From: Pyropia yezoensis
Taxonomy: Eukaryota > Rhodophyta > Bangiophyceae > Bangiales > Bangiaceae
Direction of reading: 5' to 3'
NCBI GenBank assembly: GCA_009829735.1
Contig: CM020620.1
Coordinates: 7,704,545 to 7,768,544 of the forward strand
DNA: 64,000 nt
Position 1 is the stretch's first letter, and every line of letters starts with the position of its first letter. The notes below the pieces were generated by a model. The model saw only the letters and a list, made by a program, of their open reading frames with translations. It was not told the origin of the DNA and ran no database searches. Position numbers and translations under genes: made by a program. Shown in pieces: positions 32,196 to 43,561 of this stretch.

Positions 32196-33419
32196 TCAGC
32201 AGGCACTGAACTTGGTAATCTTAAACGCAAAGCCCTGCTGGCAGCTTGCCACATCGGCCAGGCACTCGTTATCGTACGTGATGCCGTTGCTCCCACAAAC
32301 GGGTGCCGGCGGGACGTCCGCCTCGCAAAATCGTTCGCTGCACCCAATCCGCGACGCAAAGTCCGCGCAGGTGGTCTCGCCCACAAACCAGCATGGCCGC
32401 TCGGCTCCGCCGCGCATGCACGTGTTCACCTTACACATTGCCAACCAGGGCTGCTCAAAGTCTGGGTCGAGCGACACGTCGCCACCAGCGTCGCTACCAG
32501 TGTCACCGTCAACGCCGCTGGGCGCCTCATCGGCGGGGCAGGCTGACGAGTCCGAGTCAGCACAGGTGGCGAGGAAGAGGCTTACCCACCAGCGGCCGTC
32601 ATCGCCCTTGACCACTCCCACCCCTGCATGGGTGGCGCCCCCAAGAAGCAAACCCCGATTGCCTGGCCGGGCCGCCCAGGCACCCATGGATGCCGCCACG
32701 GGGTCGGCCACCGAGGCGGGGGCGAGCGCCAGGTTCTGACCAGACACGTAGGTACCTGGCGGGCCGACCTGCTGAGACAGGTCCGCACGTTGAAGTTTTC
32801 CCTGCCCACGGAGGGTCCGGGACCAGGCGATGGCAAGCCCCGACACGATGCGGTTGTAGGCCACGTGCGGCCGGGAAGAAGCCGTCCGCAGGGTATTGAT
32901 GGCCGCCATAAAGGCCTCGCCAAAACACGCGGATGCTGCGTCGCCAGATAGAGATGTACAGTCGGCGCCTGATGCAGCAGCGGCAGCCGGTGCCGCACCA
33001 GAAGCGCCCACCGATAGAGGGGTGCCCACCATAAGGCCCCCCCCCACTCCTTCCCCGTCCTTGTCCTCCCCATCCTCGTTTACACCCGAGCCTGCCACCG
33101 ACGACGCGGGGGGGTCCGAGATGAACGACGTCCCAGCTGGGACGACCGAAGGAGGTGTTGCCGCCGCACCCCCCTCCCCAACCGACTGGTCCGCGTCGGT
33201 GCAAAAGCCATCCACGTCGCACATCTGGGGCAGCGCCACTTCCACTCCAGACACCCCCGCCACGTCGCTCGCGTGAGAGACAGAGGACAGGTACGGTGCC
33301 GACGCTGCGACAAGGGCGGTCGCCCCCGCCACCGGGCGGGGGGGCACCACCACCAGCACTGCCACAAAGAGCACCGCCACGGTGACGGTGGCGGCACCGG
33401 TGCCCAATCGGGTCACCAT
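32196..33419 (-). CDS. Secreted CAP (SCP/PR-1) domain protein with Kazal domain
   Basis: Start taken at 33419 (MVTRLGTGAAT...), where a classic signal peptide begins (VTVAVLFVAVLVVVPPRPVAGA); an upstream Met at 33497 is also in frame. 407 aa. After a low-complexity Ser/Asp/Gly linker, residues ~175-300 form a CAP domain: FMAAINTLR, HVAYNRIVSGLAIAWSR, SGQNLALAP, MGAWAARPGN, HAGVGVV and RWWVSLFLATC, following the known CAP order (N-terminal helix, GENLA-like, HxGVG). Residues ~335-407 are Cys-rich and end in a Kazal-type inhibitor domain (PVCGSNGITYDNEC, then CQQGF...C). CAP-Kazal pairing suggests an extracellular role in defence or protease control; that is inference. No intron needed. Confidence 0.75.
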   Translation of the reverse strand: MVTRLGTGAATVTVAVLFVAVLVVVPPRPVAGATALVAASAPYLSSVSHASDVAGVSGVEVALPQMCDVDGFCTDADQSVGEGGAAATPPSVVPAGTSFISDPPASSVAGSGVNEDGEDKDGEGVGGGLMVGTPLSVGASGAAPAAAAASGADCTSLSGDAASACFGEAFMAAINTLRTASSRPHVAYNRIVSGLAIAWSRTLRGQGKLQRADLSQQVGPPGTYVSGQNLALAPASVADPVAASMGAWAARPGNRGLLLGGATHAGVGVVKGDDGRWWVSLFLATCADSDSSACPADEAPSGVDGDTGSDAGGDVSLDPDFEQPWLAMCKVNTCMRGGAERPCWFVGETTCADFASRIGCSERFCEADVPPAPVCGSNGITYDNECLADVASCQQGFAFKITKFSAC

Positions 33420-33699
33420 GGCCACGCGCTGGGAGGCAGGAAGGGACAGGCACCAGAAAGGGTGGACAGGACCTGTAAGAGGGAAGGTGGCAGTCAAAGG
33501 AGCGCGACAAGGCGCTGCGCAGCAAACGGCAACAAAAGGCCACAGCAGGTGACCGAGAAGCGTCAGCCGCTAGTGGACGGCGGCTGATGAATGGCCTCCC
33601 GTCATGACCACCGTGCCGGTCCCGGCAGGCGCGGCACGCACCTACAGCCGAAAGGGACAAGGCGGGCTGCGGGGAGGGCCGCCGCAATTCCCGAGGTGA

Positions 33700-34193
33700 C
33701 CTCCTTCCCCCCCCGCTCTTCACGACCCCCCCTCCGCATCGCATCAAAATAAAAACGAGCCACCCACGAGCCCCCCGCGCGCCAACTCCCGCTCACCGTG
33801 ACGTCAGCCCCACGGGGAACGTGCACCCACCAGGGAGTCTCCACGCACGCACAGCTGCTGTAGGCTCAGCCGGCAAAAGCGATGGACCCCGCCCCACTCA
33901 CCCCACCCACCCTGCACCTCCCACGCGACACTGGCGCTGCCTAGCGTTACGCGCGTGAACGGTGTGGCAGCCACACCACAGTGGTCGACACCCCCACAGC
34001 GCGGGAGCAAAGGCACAGGGGTGGCTGCGTGCACCGCGCCCGCTCTCAGAACGGGCAGGGCGAGAAAAAGAGTCGCAGAGAAAAACACGAAAACGTCAAG
34101 AGCCCTGCAGGGCTGGCAACTACCCACCAGCCGGCCAGTGGCAGTGCAACGGCGGCGGCGGACAGGTCCAGCTATCTTGGCTGGGAATCCCAT
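33700..34193 (-). CDS. Candidate small secreted protein
   Basis: The minus-strand frame from 34193 has a hydrophobic segment (ALDVFVFFSATLFLALPVL) followed by AVHAATP, a fair signal peptide with cleavage site, then a Cys-containing mature part (PRCGGVDHCGVAATPFTRVTLGS). The frame stays open to 33804. A GTGAGT donor and a CTACAG acceptor inside the region could remove a short intron and move the end. No family recognised; it lies upstream of, and on the same strand as, the CAP-Kazal gene. Weak prediction. Confidence 0.3.
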
Positions 34194-35634
34194 GATGATG
34201 ATGATGATCAGCGGCCAGCTGTGGGAGGCGTGAGCGCGTCCGCCCCGCGCGGCACATAATCACGCGATAGTCGCGGCAACCAAGGTGACACGGCCCGCCG
34301 CGCCGAACGGGTCCATTCCGCCCTTACTCCGCCCCAGGGAGGTGCTTTGCGCGTCTGGCCACGTACGCCACCCATATGGGGGAGGGGGGCGGAAGCGTCT
34401 GCAAGCGCGTGGCGGCACGCGCGCCAAGCTCCCGCGCACTGTGTTTCCCGTACATGCAGGAAGGGTGGGCGCTGAAAGGAATTCTTTACGGGGTACATGC
34501 ATGTTACTGTACCATTTTTGGCCGTGCAACTGGATAGTTGTCAGAACGAAATACTTAGCACTTGCTCTGTCCGAGATCGGGCCCTCCGGCCCGATCGGAA
34601 GCTCTTCAACATGAGCCCCGCCTTGATCCAATTGGCGGGGCGTCGGATCAACGCGACGTGACGAAGCTTGCCTTGAGCGCACCGACCGCTCCGTGTCACC
34701 ACGTCTTCGCGCGGAGCATGCATCGTTGATGCCCTCCCTCTACCAGGACTGTCGCGACCATGTATGTACCCCGTCTACCCCTCCTGTTGAGGCATGATGC
34801 CTGCTTGTCGTGAAGGACTGTTCATGTGCCGTTGTTTCTCGTTGGGTGATGGTACGTTGCCGGGCCGGCTCTGCATCGTCGCCGTCTCTTTGTCGCCCGT
34901 CGTGTGTGCGGCGGTCGTAACTTATCTGCCCGCTTGCACAACGTTCGCTGCTGCACAGTCCCCCCTTCTGGGTGCGCCGGCCACTGATGAATTCGCAAAC
35001 CACAACCAAAGTAGATTAGGGACTTTTTATGGCTGGCGTCGTCCCTTCGGGGAGACGCAAGCATGCAATCACTTTGCGGATACCCTGAGGCTATTGACGA
35101 GCGCGCGCTTCGTGACGACCAACCGCTCCGCCTGCATGTGCGTACCTGGCAGCGACTGCCTGGCCGGATAAGTAGCTAACGGGTGAGACACTCTGTGCAT
35201 GCTATTCTGTGTGGTGTTACCAATGATTGCGCTCCTGTGTCCTGACGGCTGGTATAGCTTTGCTGGGCTACGTAGGTGTTCTTGGTAGGTACCAGCGGTT
35301 GGCTGTGGAGCATGTTGAGCACATGGGATGCTGTGTATGTAGCCTTTGGGCGTTCTTGCTGATGTTTTCTTGATTGCCTCGGGCGCTGGCAGACCGATGG
35401 AAAGGAGGAAGCAGCTGCGGCCAACGTCGCGGCCGGCGCCCAGCGTTTGCAGCGTCATGGGGGGGGGGGGGACATCGCGGCAGCGGGGAGGGGGGCTGAG
35501 ACACGGTGTGGCGCCGCGGCCGGGAGACAGGGGCGAGCTTTGCCTCGATGGCGAAGAGATGCCGATGGTCACTGTCTATCTTCGTGGAAACTTAATGAGT
35601 CAGAGGTTCCCTTTGTCCCCTCGGCTGGCTCGCC
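34194..35634. other. Intergenic, no gene seen
   Basis: Short unassigned ORFs on both strands only. Confidence 0.4.
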
Positions 35635-37617
35635 TCACCCTACCACCAGCCGCTCTGGCGCAACGACAGCCTTTATCCACTCCACATAAGGAGACACGGC
35701 CGTAAACTGGGCCGGGTAGGTAACGTCGCAGGGCCGGCCCGCCGGCGCGGCGCCGCCATGAACGACGCCAGAGATGTGCAATAGAGCAGAGGGGGGCGAG
35801 CGCGTCGGCCGGGGGGTGGGCCGGGGGGTGGGCCGGGGGGTGGGCCGGGGAGTGGGCCGGGGGGTGGGCCGGGGGGTGGGCCGGGGGGTGGGCCGACTAG
35901 TTTGGCGGGGAGTGGGCGCGGGGGTGGGTCGTGGGGTGGGTCGCGGGATGGGTCGAGGAGGATCCTTGGTCGCCAACTGGGTGGGGAGACGGATAGCCAC
36001 CGGCTTGTGCCCGGGGGGGGGCTTGGTCTTCCGCTGCGGCGTGGTTGTCGAAGAAGGCGGGCGCGACGGGTGGAGCGACGAGGTGGGCCTCACCATTGGC
36101 GATGGCGACGGCTTCGACGTTGGTGACCGCGTCGGTGACTGCGTCGGCGTAGGTGACAGCGGCAATGACGCCGTTGGTCTCTGCCCGTACACAATGCTCT
36201 GTGGCAGCCCGTCTTGCGAGGGGTCATCAGACAGGCGCGACCCGGCGGGCACGCGGTACATGCCGTGTCCACTATCGCCTGTGGGGAGACTCCGAGGCAT
36301 GGGATGGGAAGATGGCGAAGAGGGCACAAGACGAGCACCACACAGCAAAGTAAAGAGCAGTAGTCAGAGACACGAGAGGGCAGCAGCTGGGAGTGCAGCG
36401 GCAGTGTCAGTATGAACGGGCCCGCATGCTGGAAGAGCTGCCTCTCAAGGGCCACCCATAAAGCCATGCTACCTTGGCGGCCTCCCTCCACCGAGGTAAG
36501 CACCCCCACCCCCATTGACAACCGACCTAACCAGTGAGCGAGCGCTCACTGTGTCAATACAATCGCACTTCCACACCCCCGCCCCCCGCCCCCCCCGCCA
36601 AACAAACGCACCCTGGCACGGACGCCCATAGCCAGCCGTACAAAACACATGCACCGGCAGTGGGAGCCCCACGCCCTCATGCCACCGCTTGCACTTGTCA
36701 CGGTCAAGCACCAGCACGCGGGTAGTGCGGAGGACGTCTGCGTACGCCACCCCCGCCAAATCCCAGCCGCCCGCGGTCCCCCCCCCCCCCTCGTCGACAG
36801 CGCCCCAGCCCGCCACCTCCCCCAACGACTCCGCGGCGGGGCCACCGCCCTCATTGCTGACGCCGACAATGGCGGCGCCCGCGGCGGCGAGGCCCGCCGC
36901 ACCGTCTGGGTTCGCAATCTCCACCACCGCAAGGTCGGAGGCGGACCAGCTGGTTGCCGCTCCCCGCGGGTGGACCGTCACGGCGGCGACGCGAAAGGCC
37001 CTTCCCCCTGACAGGGACGGGGAGCCAACCCCAATGACGGTGAGCGCCCCATCCGCAGTGCAATGCCCGGCGGTGAGGACGTGGCGGGGGGTGATGAGGC
37101 TGCCGCCACACACAAACTCCAGCGCCCCGTCCGGGGCAGCCGGGTCTGACTCGTTGGCCGCACGGAAGAGGCGGGCGGAAAAGGCGGATGCGGGGGTGTC
37201 GGATAGCGCGGCGCCATTGATGATCAGGGGCGCCCAGCGGCGACCGCCGGCCGCGGCCTTCAAACCGCGACCGCCCAATAGGGAGGGCAAGGGGGGGGGG
37301 ACCCGCACCAGCGGGTGGCGGGGGGCGGGGCCTCCCGCCGAAGCGGCGCGTACAAAGACAGGCACGGTGGCCAGGTCAAAGACATTCGGTAGATGGCGGG
37401 GGGCCACAGAGGAGGGGGGCACAGCACCGCTGGCCGCAACCACCGGCGCCGCCGCTGCCGCTGTCGCCCTAGTCGCCAAGGACACCATCACCAGCAGCAG
37501 CGCCGCCGCGACCGCCAGTGCAGAAGCGGTTGCAGCGACCGCGGCCGTGGTGAAGCCGAGGGCGGCGGGGGCGGGGGCAGCCGGAGCCCCGCGCGGATGT
37601 GGCGAGAGCAACCACAT
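35635..37617 (-). CDS. Trypsin-like serine protease with Pro/Thr/Arg insert
   Basis: Two exons on the minus strand, 37617-36612 and 36278-35635, 549 aa; the intron has a GTGCGT donor and CCCCACAG acceptor and joins ...CQ|GDSG in phase. Start chosen at MWLLSPHPRG, just before a hydrophobic signal anchor (ALAVAAALLLVMVSLATRATA). The S1 domain shows a FVCGGSLITPRHVLTAGHC block (His), SASDLAVVEI (Asp), CTAGYGRPCQGDSGHG (Ser) and, at the end, TYPAQFTAVSPYVEWI. Cys before GDSG and the Cys in GRPCDVTYP match the conserved 191-220 disulphide. Between GDSG and the last strands lie about 150 extra residues, mostly (PTPR)n. GDSGHG replaces the usual GDSGGP. All three catalytic residues are present, so activity is plausible, outside the cell or in the secretory route. 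A frame also opens further upstream to 37836. Confidence 0.75.
35805..35965. repeat. 12-bp minisatellite coding (PTPR)n
   Basis: Tandem GGCCGGGGGGTG units and variants inside protease exon 2, read on the minus strand as Pro-Thr-Pro-Arg. The unit is a multiple of three, so copy-number change keeps the frame. Confidence 0.85.
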
Positions 37618-38514
37618 GGCGGCCGCAGGGGGGGGGGGCGCAGGACGGCGCCCGAAGCCGGCGACGAGGAGCAGGAGCGGCGGCGGCGGCGCCGGGTGGC
37701 GGCACGCCCCACGTATGATATGGCCAGCCGCTGGGCCCGCAATTGCGGGCCCAGCCGTTAACGGGCGGATGGGCGCGGCAGCGCGACGGCCCGCGGCGCT
37801 GGCGGGCGAGGTGGTAGCTTGGCTACAGGCCACCACCGCGGTTGGCTCCCAGCCTGGATAACCCTAGCCGTGCGCCGTTGACAGGGCGGCCGGTCTGCTG
37901 GCGCAGAGTCCCACCCACTTCCTGCAGCTGCCTTGAAACCCCTTCACTCGTCCGCCTACCTCGAGAGCGTCAGCCCGACGCCACCTTGAAAAGAGAGGGT
38001 GCAGGGACGAGGCTGGAGCGGCTGCCCGGGCACTCACTCGGCACATTTGCAGCAAGTGTACTAAGTACCAAGTCTTGGTAATATAATACTTGCCACGGAG
38101 CATCCACGTTGCTTGTGATCTGACCATAGCCATCTCCTTAAGTGGAAGGGGGGGCTATGTCCCACAGGGCAATGTCATGTCATGATCATCAGCCATGATG
38201 GCTCCCAGCCATCTCGCGACTGGGCATGACTGATGGCGCTGCGCACGGCAGTGGCAGCAGCAAGACTGGCCTTCAGACCAGCCTGGCGGACGGCACCAAC
38301 TGGGAGCGCACACCTGCAGGTGGCCGGGCCCGCCCTGTTGCTTGGTCGTCGTCACTCCCATAAATTGATGATTGCACACCCGCCACCAACGGTTGCGAGG
38401 GACTCGCTGGCCAGCCAGTGCGAGGGTGTGACGACCTGTCTTTAGGGGCACCTCTTTGGTGGCGCTCTCTGTCCGTAGCTAGGTGCTGTCAAACGCGCCG
38501 CGTTTTTTCCCACG
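37618..38514. other. Divergent promoter region, protease and acetyltransferase
   Basis: No gene supported. It separates two divergent starts (37617 minus, 38515 plus). A short (AT)-rich patch at about 38075-38095 (GTAATATAATACTTG) is the only visible core-promoter candidate. Confidence 0.4.
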
Positions 38515-40116
38515 ATGGCCGACACGGTGACCGGCGCTGAGAATGGTGTCCCCGCCGGGGACACGCGCTCCAACCTGGAACGGGTGCGTTGTTGGGGCGG
38601 CACCAGGACGGGATCCCCCGGGCGGGTGCCAGTCGTCGTGCTGGCGGCGTCCGTCTGCGTCTGATAGGGGGCTATGTCGACGGACTAGCGATGCGTGCCA
38701 CCTGGGAGGGGTGTTAATGGGTTTAACGGTCTCACTGCGCGTGGCCATCATGGCGGACCACTGCGCCGCGTGTTTGCCAGGACTACCCTGCTGACGCGAG
38801 CCGCTCCTGCGGGCATGTGCCCCGTCTTCCGTTGTGCTGTGGACTTGGGTTGGGGCTGGGCGATGTGCGGGTGTTGCCGCTACTATGTTTGCTAACGTGG
38901 GGCTGCTCCCCGCGCTTGACGACCGCCAACTACCCGCAGATGGTGTCGGGGGACTTTTACAGCTGCTCCGACCCAGAGCTGGTGCGTCTTCGCGCCGAGG
39001 CGGCTGTGGCGTGCGCCGCTCTGGCTGCTCTCGACCCGCACGATGCGGCCGGGCGGGAGCGTATCCAGGAGCGCCTGTTTGGCAAAGTGGGCCACACGTG
39101 CATGTAAGTCGCAGCGTCGCCGGACCGCTTCAGAGTGCACTCGTTCTGGAGACAGTCGTATGTGGTCTGCTACGATGGTGGTAGGGGGGGCTGTGAAGGA
39201 CACGGAGCGGCCTGGGTGTGTGCGCATTCTGACGTCCCCTCGGTTTTCAATGAGCTTGCCTCCTGGTCGCTGCGGTGGTTTCCAACGGGCCCACTGTGTG
39301 CTGCTGGTCTTTTTTCTTGCGGTCGGTGATGTGTGACGCTGGGTTTTGGTCACTCTGTGAGTGGGTTTGCTTTTGCGCAGCGTCACGCCGCCTCTGCGTG
39401 TGGATTACGGCTGCAACGTCTTCATTGGGGACAACTTCTACTGCAACTTTGACTGCGTACGTGCCAAGCTGCCTGGCCCCCGCTGTTCTCCAGGATGCTT
39501 CTTGCCCGTCACATGCCCTTGTTATCGTTGCGGTTTTGGCTTGAGGGGCAGTTCTTCTGGCCTGGCATTCGCTCTAACAGTTGTACCCCATTTCTATCGC
39601 ACAGATAGTTTCCGTGGACTACCTCTCGCCTTTTTTTTGTTTCGTTGTGCTGTGTTGGTCGACGAGCATTGGCTTGTCTTTTTTGTGGTCCGCCGACAGG
39701 TTATCCTCGACTGCGCCAAAGTCACGATTGGAGACAATGTTCTCCTTGGTCCAGGCGTCCAACTCTATGCCGCCACACACCCCACGAATCCGACCGACCG
39801 TGACGCAGGCCGTGATTTTGCCTTCCCCATTACGCTTGGCGACGGTGTGTGGGTAGGCGGCCGGTCTATTATTAACCCGGGGGTCACCGTTGGGGATCAC
39901 TCGGTAATCGGTGCGGGGAGCGTTGTCACGCGAGACGTGCCACCCAACGTGGTTGCTGCGGGCGCCCCGGCGATGCCGATCAAGCCTGTTGACGGGCTGG
40001 ACGAGGCGTCAGAGGCGGCGGCGTGGGCGGCGGTATGGAATGCGCGGAAACGCAAGCAAGAAAAGGAGCAGCGGGAGGCGGCGGCCATGGATGCCTGGGC
40101 AAAGCAGCAAACTTGA
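38515..40116 (+). CDS. Maltose/galactoside-type O-acetyltransferase (hexapeptide repeat)
   Basis: Four exons: 38515-38583, 38940-39103, 39381-39456, 39700-40116; 241 aa. Introns of 356, 277 and 243 bp have GTGCGT, GTAAGT and GTACGT donors and CAG acceptors, and all phases fit. The product follows the Maa/LacA/NodL order: an N-terminal Mac domain (MVSGDFYSCSDPELVRLR, ERIQERLFG), CIVTPPLRVDYGCNVFIGDNFYCN, VILDCAKVTIGDNVLLGPGV, the catalytic-His region YAATHPTNPTDRD, then left-handed beta-helix hexapeptides (ITLGDGVWVGGRSIINPGV, IGAGSVVTRDVPPNVV). A charged ~45-residue C-terminal helix (RKRKQEKEQREAA) is an extra. It should move acetyl from acetyl-CoA to a sugar hydroxyl, probably in the cytosol as a trimer; the substrate cannot be read from sequence. 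Confidence 0.88.
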
Positions 40117-40431
40117 CACGAAGTGTATCCGCAGTGGCGGATTGTGCTTGGCCATGCCCGTACGGAGCATGAGGATCGATGGCACCGCACAGGCGTTGGG
40201 GGCCTCTCCACCAACACTGCGCGCGAGAAAATCTGTTTGCATGGAAAGCTCTACGTCCTGGCCCCCTTGACATGAGCAGAAGGAGAACTCTCGCGAGAGC
40301 AGCCACACCCACAATGGGCCCGTATGGGCAGGCGACCTTGTATGTAATACGCCATGCGTTCGTGGGGAAGGGGCGGGAAGTGAAAAATACCGGGATGGAG
40401 AGGGAGAAGGCATACGGGAAGGAAAAGTGGC

Positions 40432-41609
40432 TCAATAGAGTTTGGCAGAGTACTTGACCCGCGACCGCCGCCGCCGGAACAGCGCGAACCCACAGAGCCC
40501 GGCCATCTCAACCAGCAGCAGAAAATAGATCTTGGTCGACGATGGCATAGCGCCCGACTGCAGCGCCGACGTTGACTTTTGGGCCGCTGACAGCGCCGCG
40601 TGCGAAGATGAAGCATGCGTATCCATGAGCGAGTGCGAGCTGTCATGCAGCCGTTTGACAGAGTTACCCAGCTGCAGCCCGTTCCCAGGGTACGAACACA
40701 CACATTCGCGACGCATGGACAATCGAGAGCAACAGCAGCGGGGGAAGCACTCTCCGAACTGTCAGAATACACAGTGGGCACGAAGAGGTCCGCGTCCACC
40801 ATCCACGGCACAGCCATACCAAACAGAGGGCTCCCCCGTCTTGCAGCGAGAGAGACAACGGCGCCCACGGGCAACCCATCGGAAGTCACCCAGCTCCCGA
40901 CGGCAACCCACCGCCAGCATGACACCCCCACCAGCACACAAGAAATAAAAAGACAAGAGCCTAGGCCCATCGCACGTACCTCCGTTACCTCCTTGTGGTG
41001 CTGCTCCAAATTCTTCTGCAGCTCGCCGACCACTTTTTCCAGCCCTGTCATTGTCTCACTCACGTGCTCCACCGCCTGTGCATTGCTGGCCATGAGGTCC
41101 AGCACGTCCCTCGCAATGGTCCGCACGTTGGTATACTTGCTCTTCACCTTGCGCGCGAGAGCCTGCCCCTCTGCCACCGCGGCGCCCTTGCCCTTGGAGC
41201 CCCGACGGGCCGCTGCCGTGACCATCTGCTCGTACAGGCTCTCCTTCAAGTGCTCAAACTTAGTGTCCAGCAAGTGCAGAGACTGGCCCAGGTCCACCAC
41301 GTCCCGCTTGGAAGCTGCTGCCCGCTGGTCGCCCATCACGCTCTCCACCCCCTCCACAAACGACTCGTACTCATCATACACCGCCTTGGCGCCCGCGTCG
41401 TTACCATCAGGCGCATGATCGGGTGCCAGGTGCTTGTTACCCCACTCCCGATAATAGTCAAACTCACCGGAGTGGGGGTCGGCCTTGCCGGCAGGTTGTT
41501 CGACGGCGGCAACTCGTCTGGCCGCCGTAATGGCGGCAACAACGCCCACGGTCAAGATGGCAACCAAAGAAGGAGAGAGGAGCCGTCGGCGGCGCCATGT
41601 ACAGTTCAT
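40432..41609 (-). CDS. Coiled-coil single-pass membrane protein
   Basis: Two exons on the minus strand, 41609-40980 and 40671-40432, 289 aa; the 308-bp intron has a GTACGT donor and GGGCTGCAG acceptor and phase 0. The N-terminus has a basic start and hydrophobic stretch (SLVAILTVGVVAAITAARRVAA), a signal peptide or anchor. Residues ~70-250 are heptad-rich coiled coil (VEHVSETMTGLEKVVGELQ, then LGNSVKRLHDSSHS). A C-terminal helix (KIYFLLLVEMAGLCGFALF) precedes a basic tail RRRRSRVKYSAKLY. Layout: lumenal coil, one membrane span, short cytosolic tail, as in some ER-Golgi cargo receptors, but no lectin or GOLD domain is present. Family unknown. It converges with the acetyltransferase, 315 bp apart. 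Confidence 0.65.
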
Positions 41610-42054
41610 GGCGTCGACTAGAAGCGCAGGCAATAGGTGGCGACTGAAGACGCTGGCGGTGGGCACGCCCAGCGTAGACACGCAAGATGCCAGCCTGAGG
41701 GTCGACCAGAACAACGCAGCGCATCCCCGCACGTCGGTTTCGGACTGGCCATGGGCTTGACGTCGCTCATCGATGCTGACACAAGAGAAATTCTGTGTTG
41801 GGCAGATTTCTTCTGGTCCGTACTGCCACATGTAAATAATTACCCATCAAGTACATACAGATTATTTAACGATGGCATCGTCAGATGCTGTCCGCCCCCC
41901 ACGCATCTTCTACTTTTTTTTTTTGAATCGAGGAAGGATTACAAATCTTTCGACACATTTTCACGCCGCCCACGGATGTGATTTTGGACGACGGCCCAGC
42001 CATGGCACGAAGCGCGACTCGGATGCTACAGACATACTTAACATAATATGTATA

Positions 42055-43519
42055 TGTGGCGCATGACGATAGAAACCCCATGTTCTTTGGCTTTGAACAT
42101 TTTTGAGTTAGCCATACTGCCAGGACCGGGGTTCCGAGATCTGTCGATTGAGCTACATTCCGTCCGTTGTACTCCACTTCCAAGAAGAATATACTGGAAT
42201 TAGTTAAATGTGAACATTTTTTGTACTTTAGCGGTCGTCAAAAACATGAAGAAACATTAGGCTGTGGGTCCCGCGTGAGAAACGGTCGCGAAACTCGGGT
42301 GGTCGATGCTTTGCCTAGTGCGTGTGCACTTCGCGCCGGGAAAGCGCGCCAAAACAGCAAGCCTGGCGCCCCACCTGAATCGCTCCCCGCGACACCTCCA
42401 CGGTGGCCAAACGGGAGGCACATGAGGCGGCTTGGCCCTATTGCGTCACCTGTGACGGACCATCCCGCTCTCGCGGCGCTCGTTTCCGCATCTCCTACCA
42501 TGGAGCCGTTTACCTCGGACGCTATCTCGCGCGAGTCTCCTCGGCTCACCACCACCCCCGTGACTGGACCAGGCTCTCACTTCCCCGGCCTGCTGACGCC
42601 CTCACCCTCGTCACCACCAGTGACTTTGCGCCACCCCCCTCTCCGCCCCATCTTGGCGTCACCCTTTCTGATGGCTTCCTTGCCTGTGTCGGCCCAGCAG
42701 GTGTCTCCCTCTCCGACGCCTCCCTTGCAGGCAGTGGTACGGCCGGAGCGTCCCCGCTTGGTGTCGCCCCTCTCGCACTTCGATGCGCGCCTGCCGGGGT
42801 CCGATGCGTGGGCACAGTCCCGACCTGTACCGCTTCTTCCGGCAGCAACCGCCGTGTCTCGTTCCCCACTCTCAGCACCTCCCCCGACAGCCCCTGGTCT
42901 GCCGGTGCTCGCGTCAGGCGAGACCACCTCGGTGGCGAGCCTGGCGGTGGATGCCATGCGCGAAGCAGGGGAGCACAGTCAGCAGCCAAGGCAGTGACAA
43001 ACCAAGACAGCAAGAAAGCGGTCCATCGTGCGTCAGTGGGTTAGGGTCATCTCACGCGGGGCAGACTGTCAACAAGCCACCCAGCTGCGCGGGGGTGCCC
43101 AACGTTGGAGCCCTCCCCTCACAAAGAACGGCGAGGGTGCACCAGCAAAGGCGCACGAGGGGAGCGTACCAGAAAAGGGGTGGACGCCCGCGCGGGGCGG
43201 AGAAAGTCGCTGCTGGCTCCGGTCACGTAGCTCCAGCAGCCACCAGGGGATGGCATCCTGACGTTTGGGCACAAACAGAAGCCAGGGCAGCGCAACGGCG
43301 AGAGGCACGCGGGCGGGTCTCTGGGGCGCACCACAAGCGACTGCAGTGCAGCGCAACAGCGGACGCTTGGCGCGGGTGCACGTCGGGGCCGTTTCTTCCG
43401 ATCGACGGCGGGATCGGGCCTCCCCTCAGCGGCCCGGCGACTTTAGAGCGCACAATTTTCAAACCCGTTTATCTCGGCTCCGCGATCTTAAATTTTCTTA
43501 GGGATCTATCGTCATGCGC

Positions 43520-43523
<4 letters not shown>
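42055..43523. mobile_element. TA-flanked 1.5-kb element with 18-bp inverted ends
   Basis: TGTGGCGCATGACGATAG at 42055-42072 is exactly inverted at 43506-43523. Both ends abut TA (ATGTATA on the left, TATATA on the right), as expected for TA-target DNA transposons. The interior has ORFs (276 codons at 42167-42997, Pro/Ser/Thr-rich; 213 codons at 42403-43044) with no transposase signature, so it looks non-autonomous. Confidence 0.5.

Positions 43524-43559
<36 letters not shown>
43521..43559. repeat. (TA)n microsatellite
   Basis: An almost pure TA run of ~36 bp between the right end of the 42055-43523 element and a diverged copy of the same end motif (TGTGGCGGACGACGATA at 43558-43574) in opposite orientation. 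ORFs reading YIYIYI cross it and are not genes. Confidence 0.9.

Positions 43560-43561
<2 letters not shown>

Noticed and set aside
34194-35634. Short ORFs between the secreted-protein genes and the protease
   Set aside because: All short, overlapping on both strands, with no domains, signal peptides or plausible splice structure.
35774-36415. Plus-strand Gly/Val/Arg-repeat ORF
   Set aside because: Antisense shadow of the (PTPR)n part of protease exon 2, which has homology on the minus strand.
42095-42172. A tRNA-like stretch on the minus strand (TAGCTCAATCGACAG)
   Set aside because: An A-box-like motif is present, but no anticodon stem-loop or B box can be folded.
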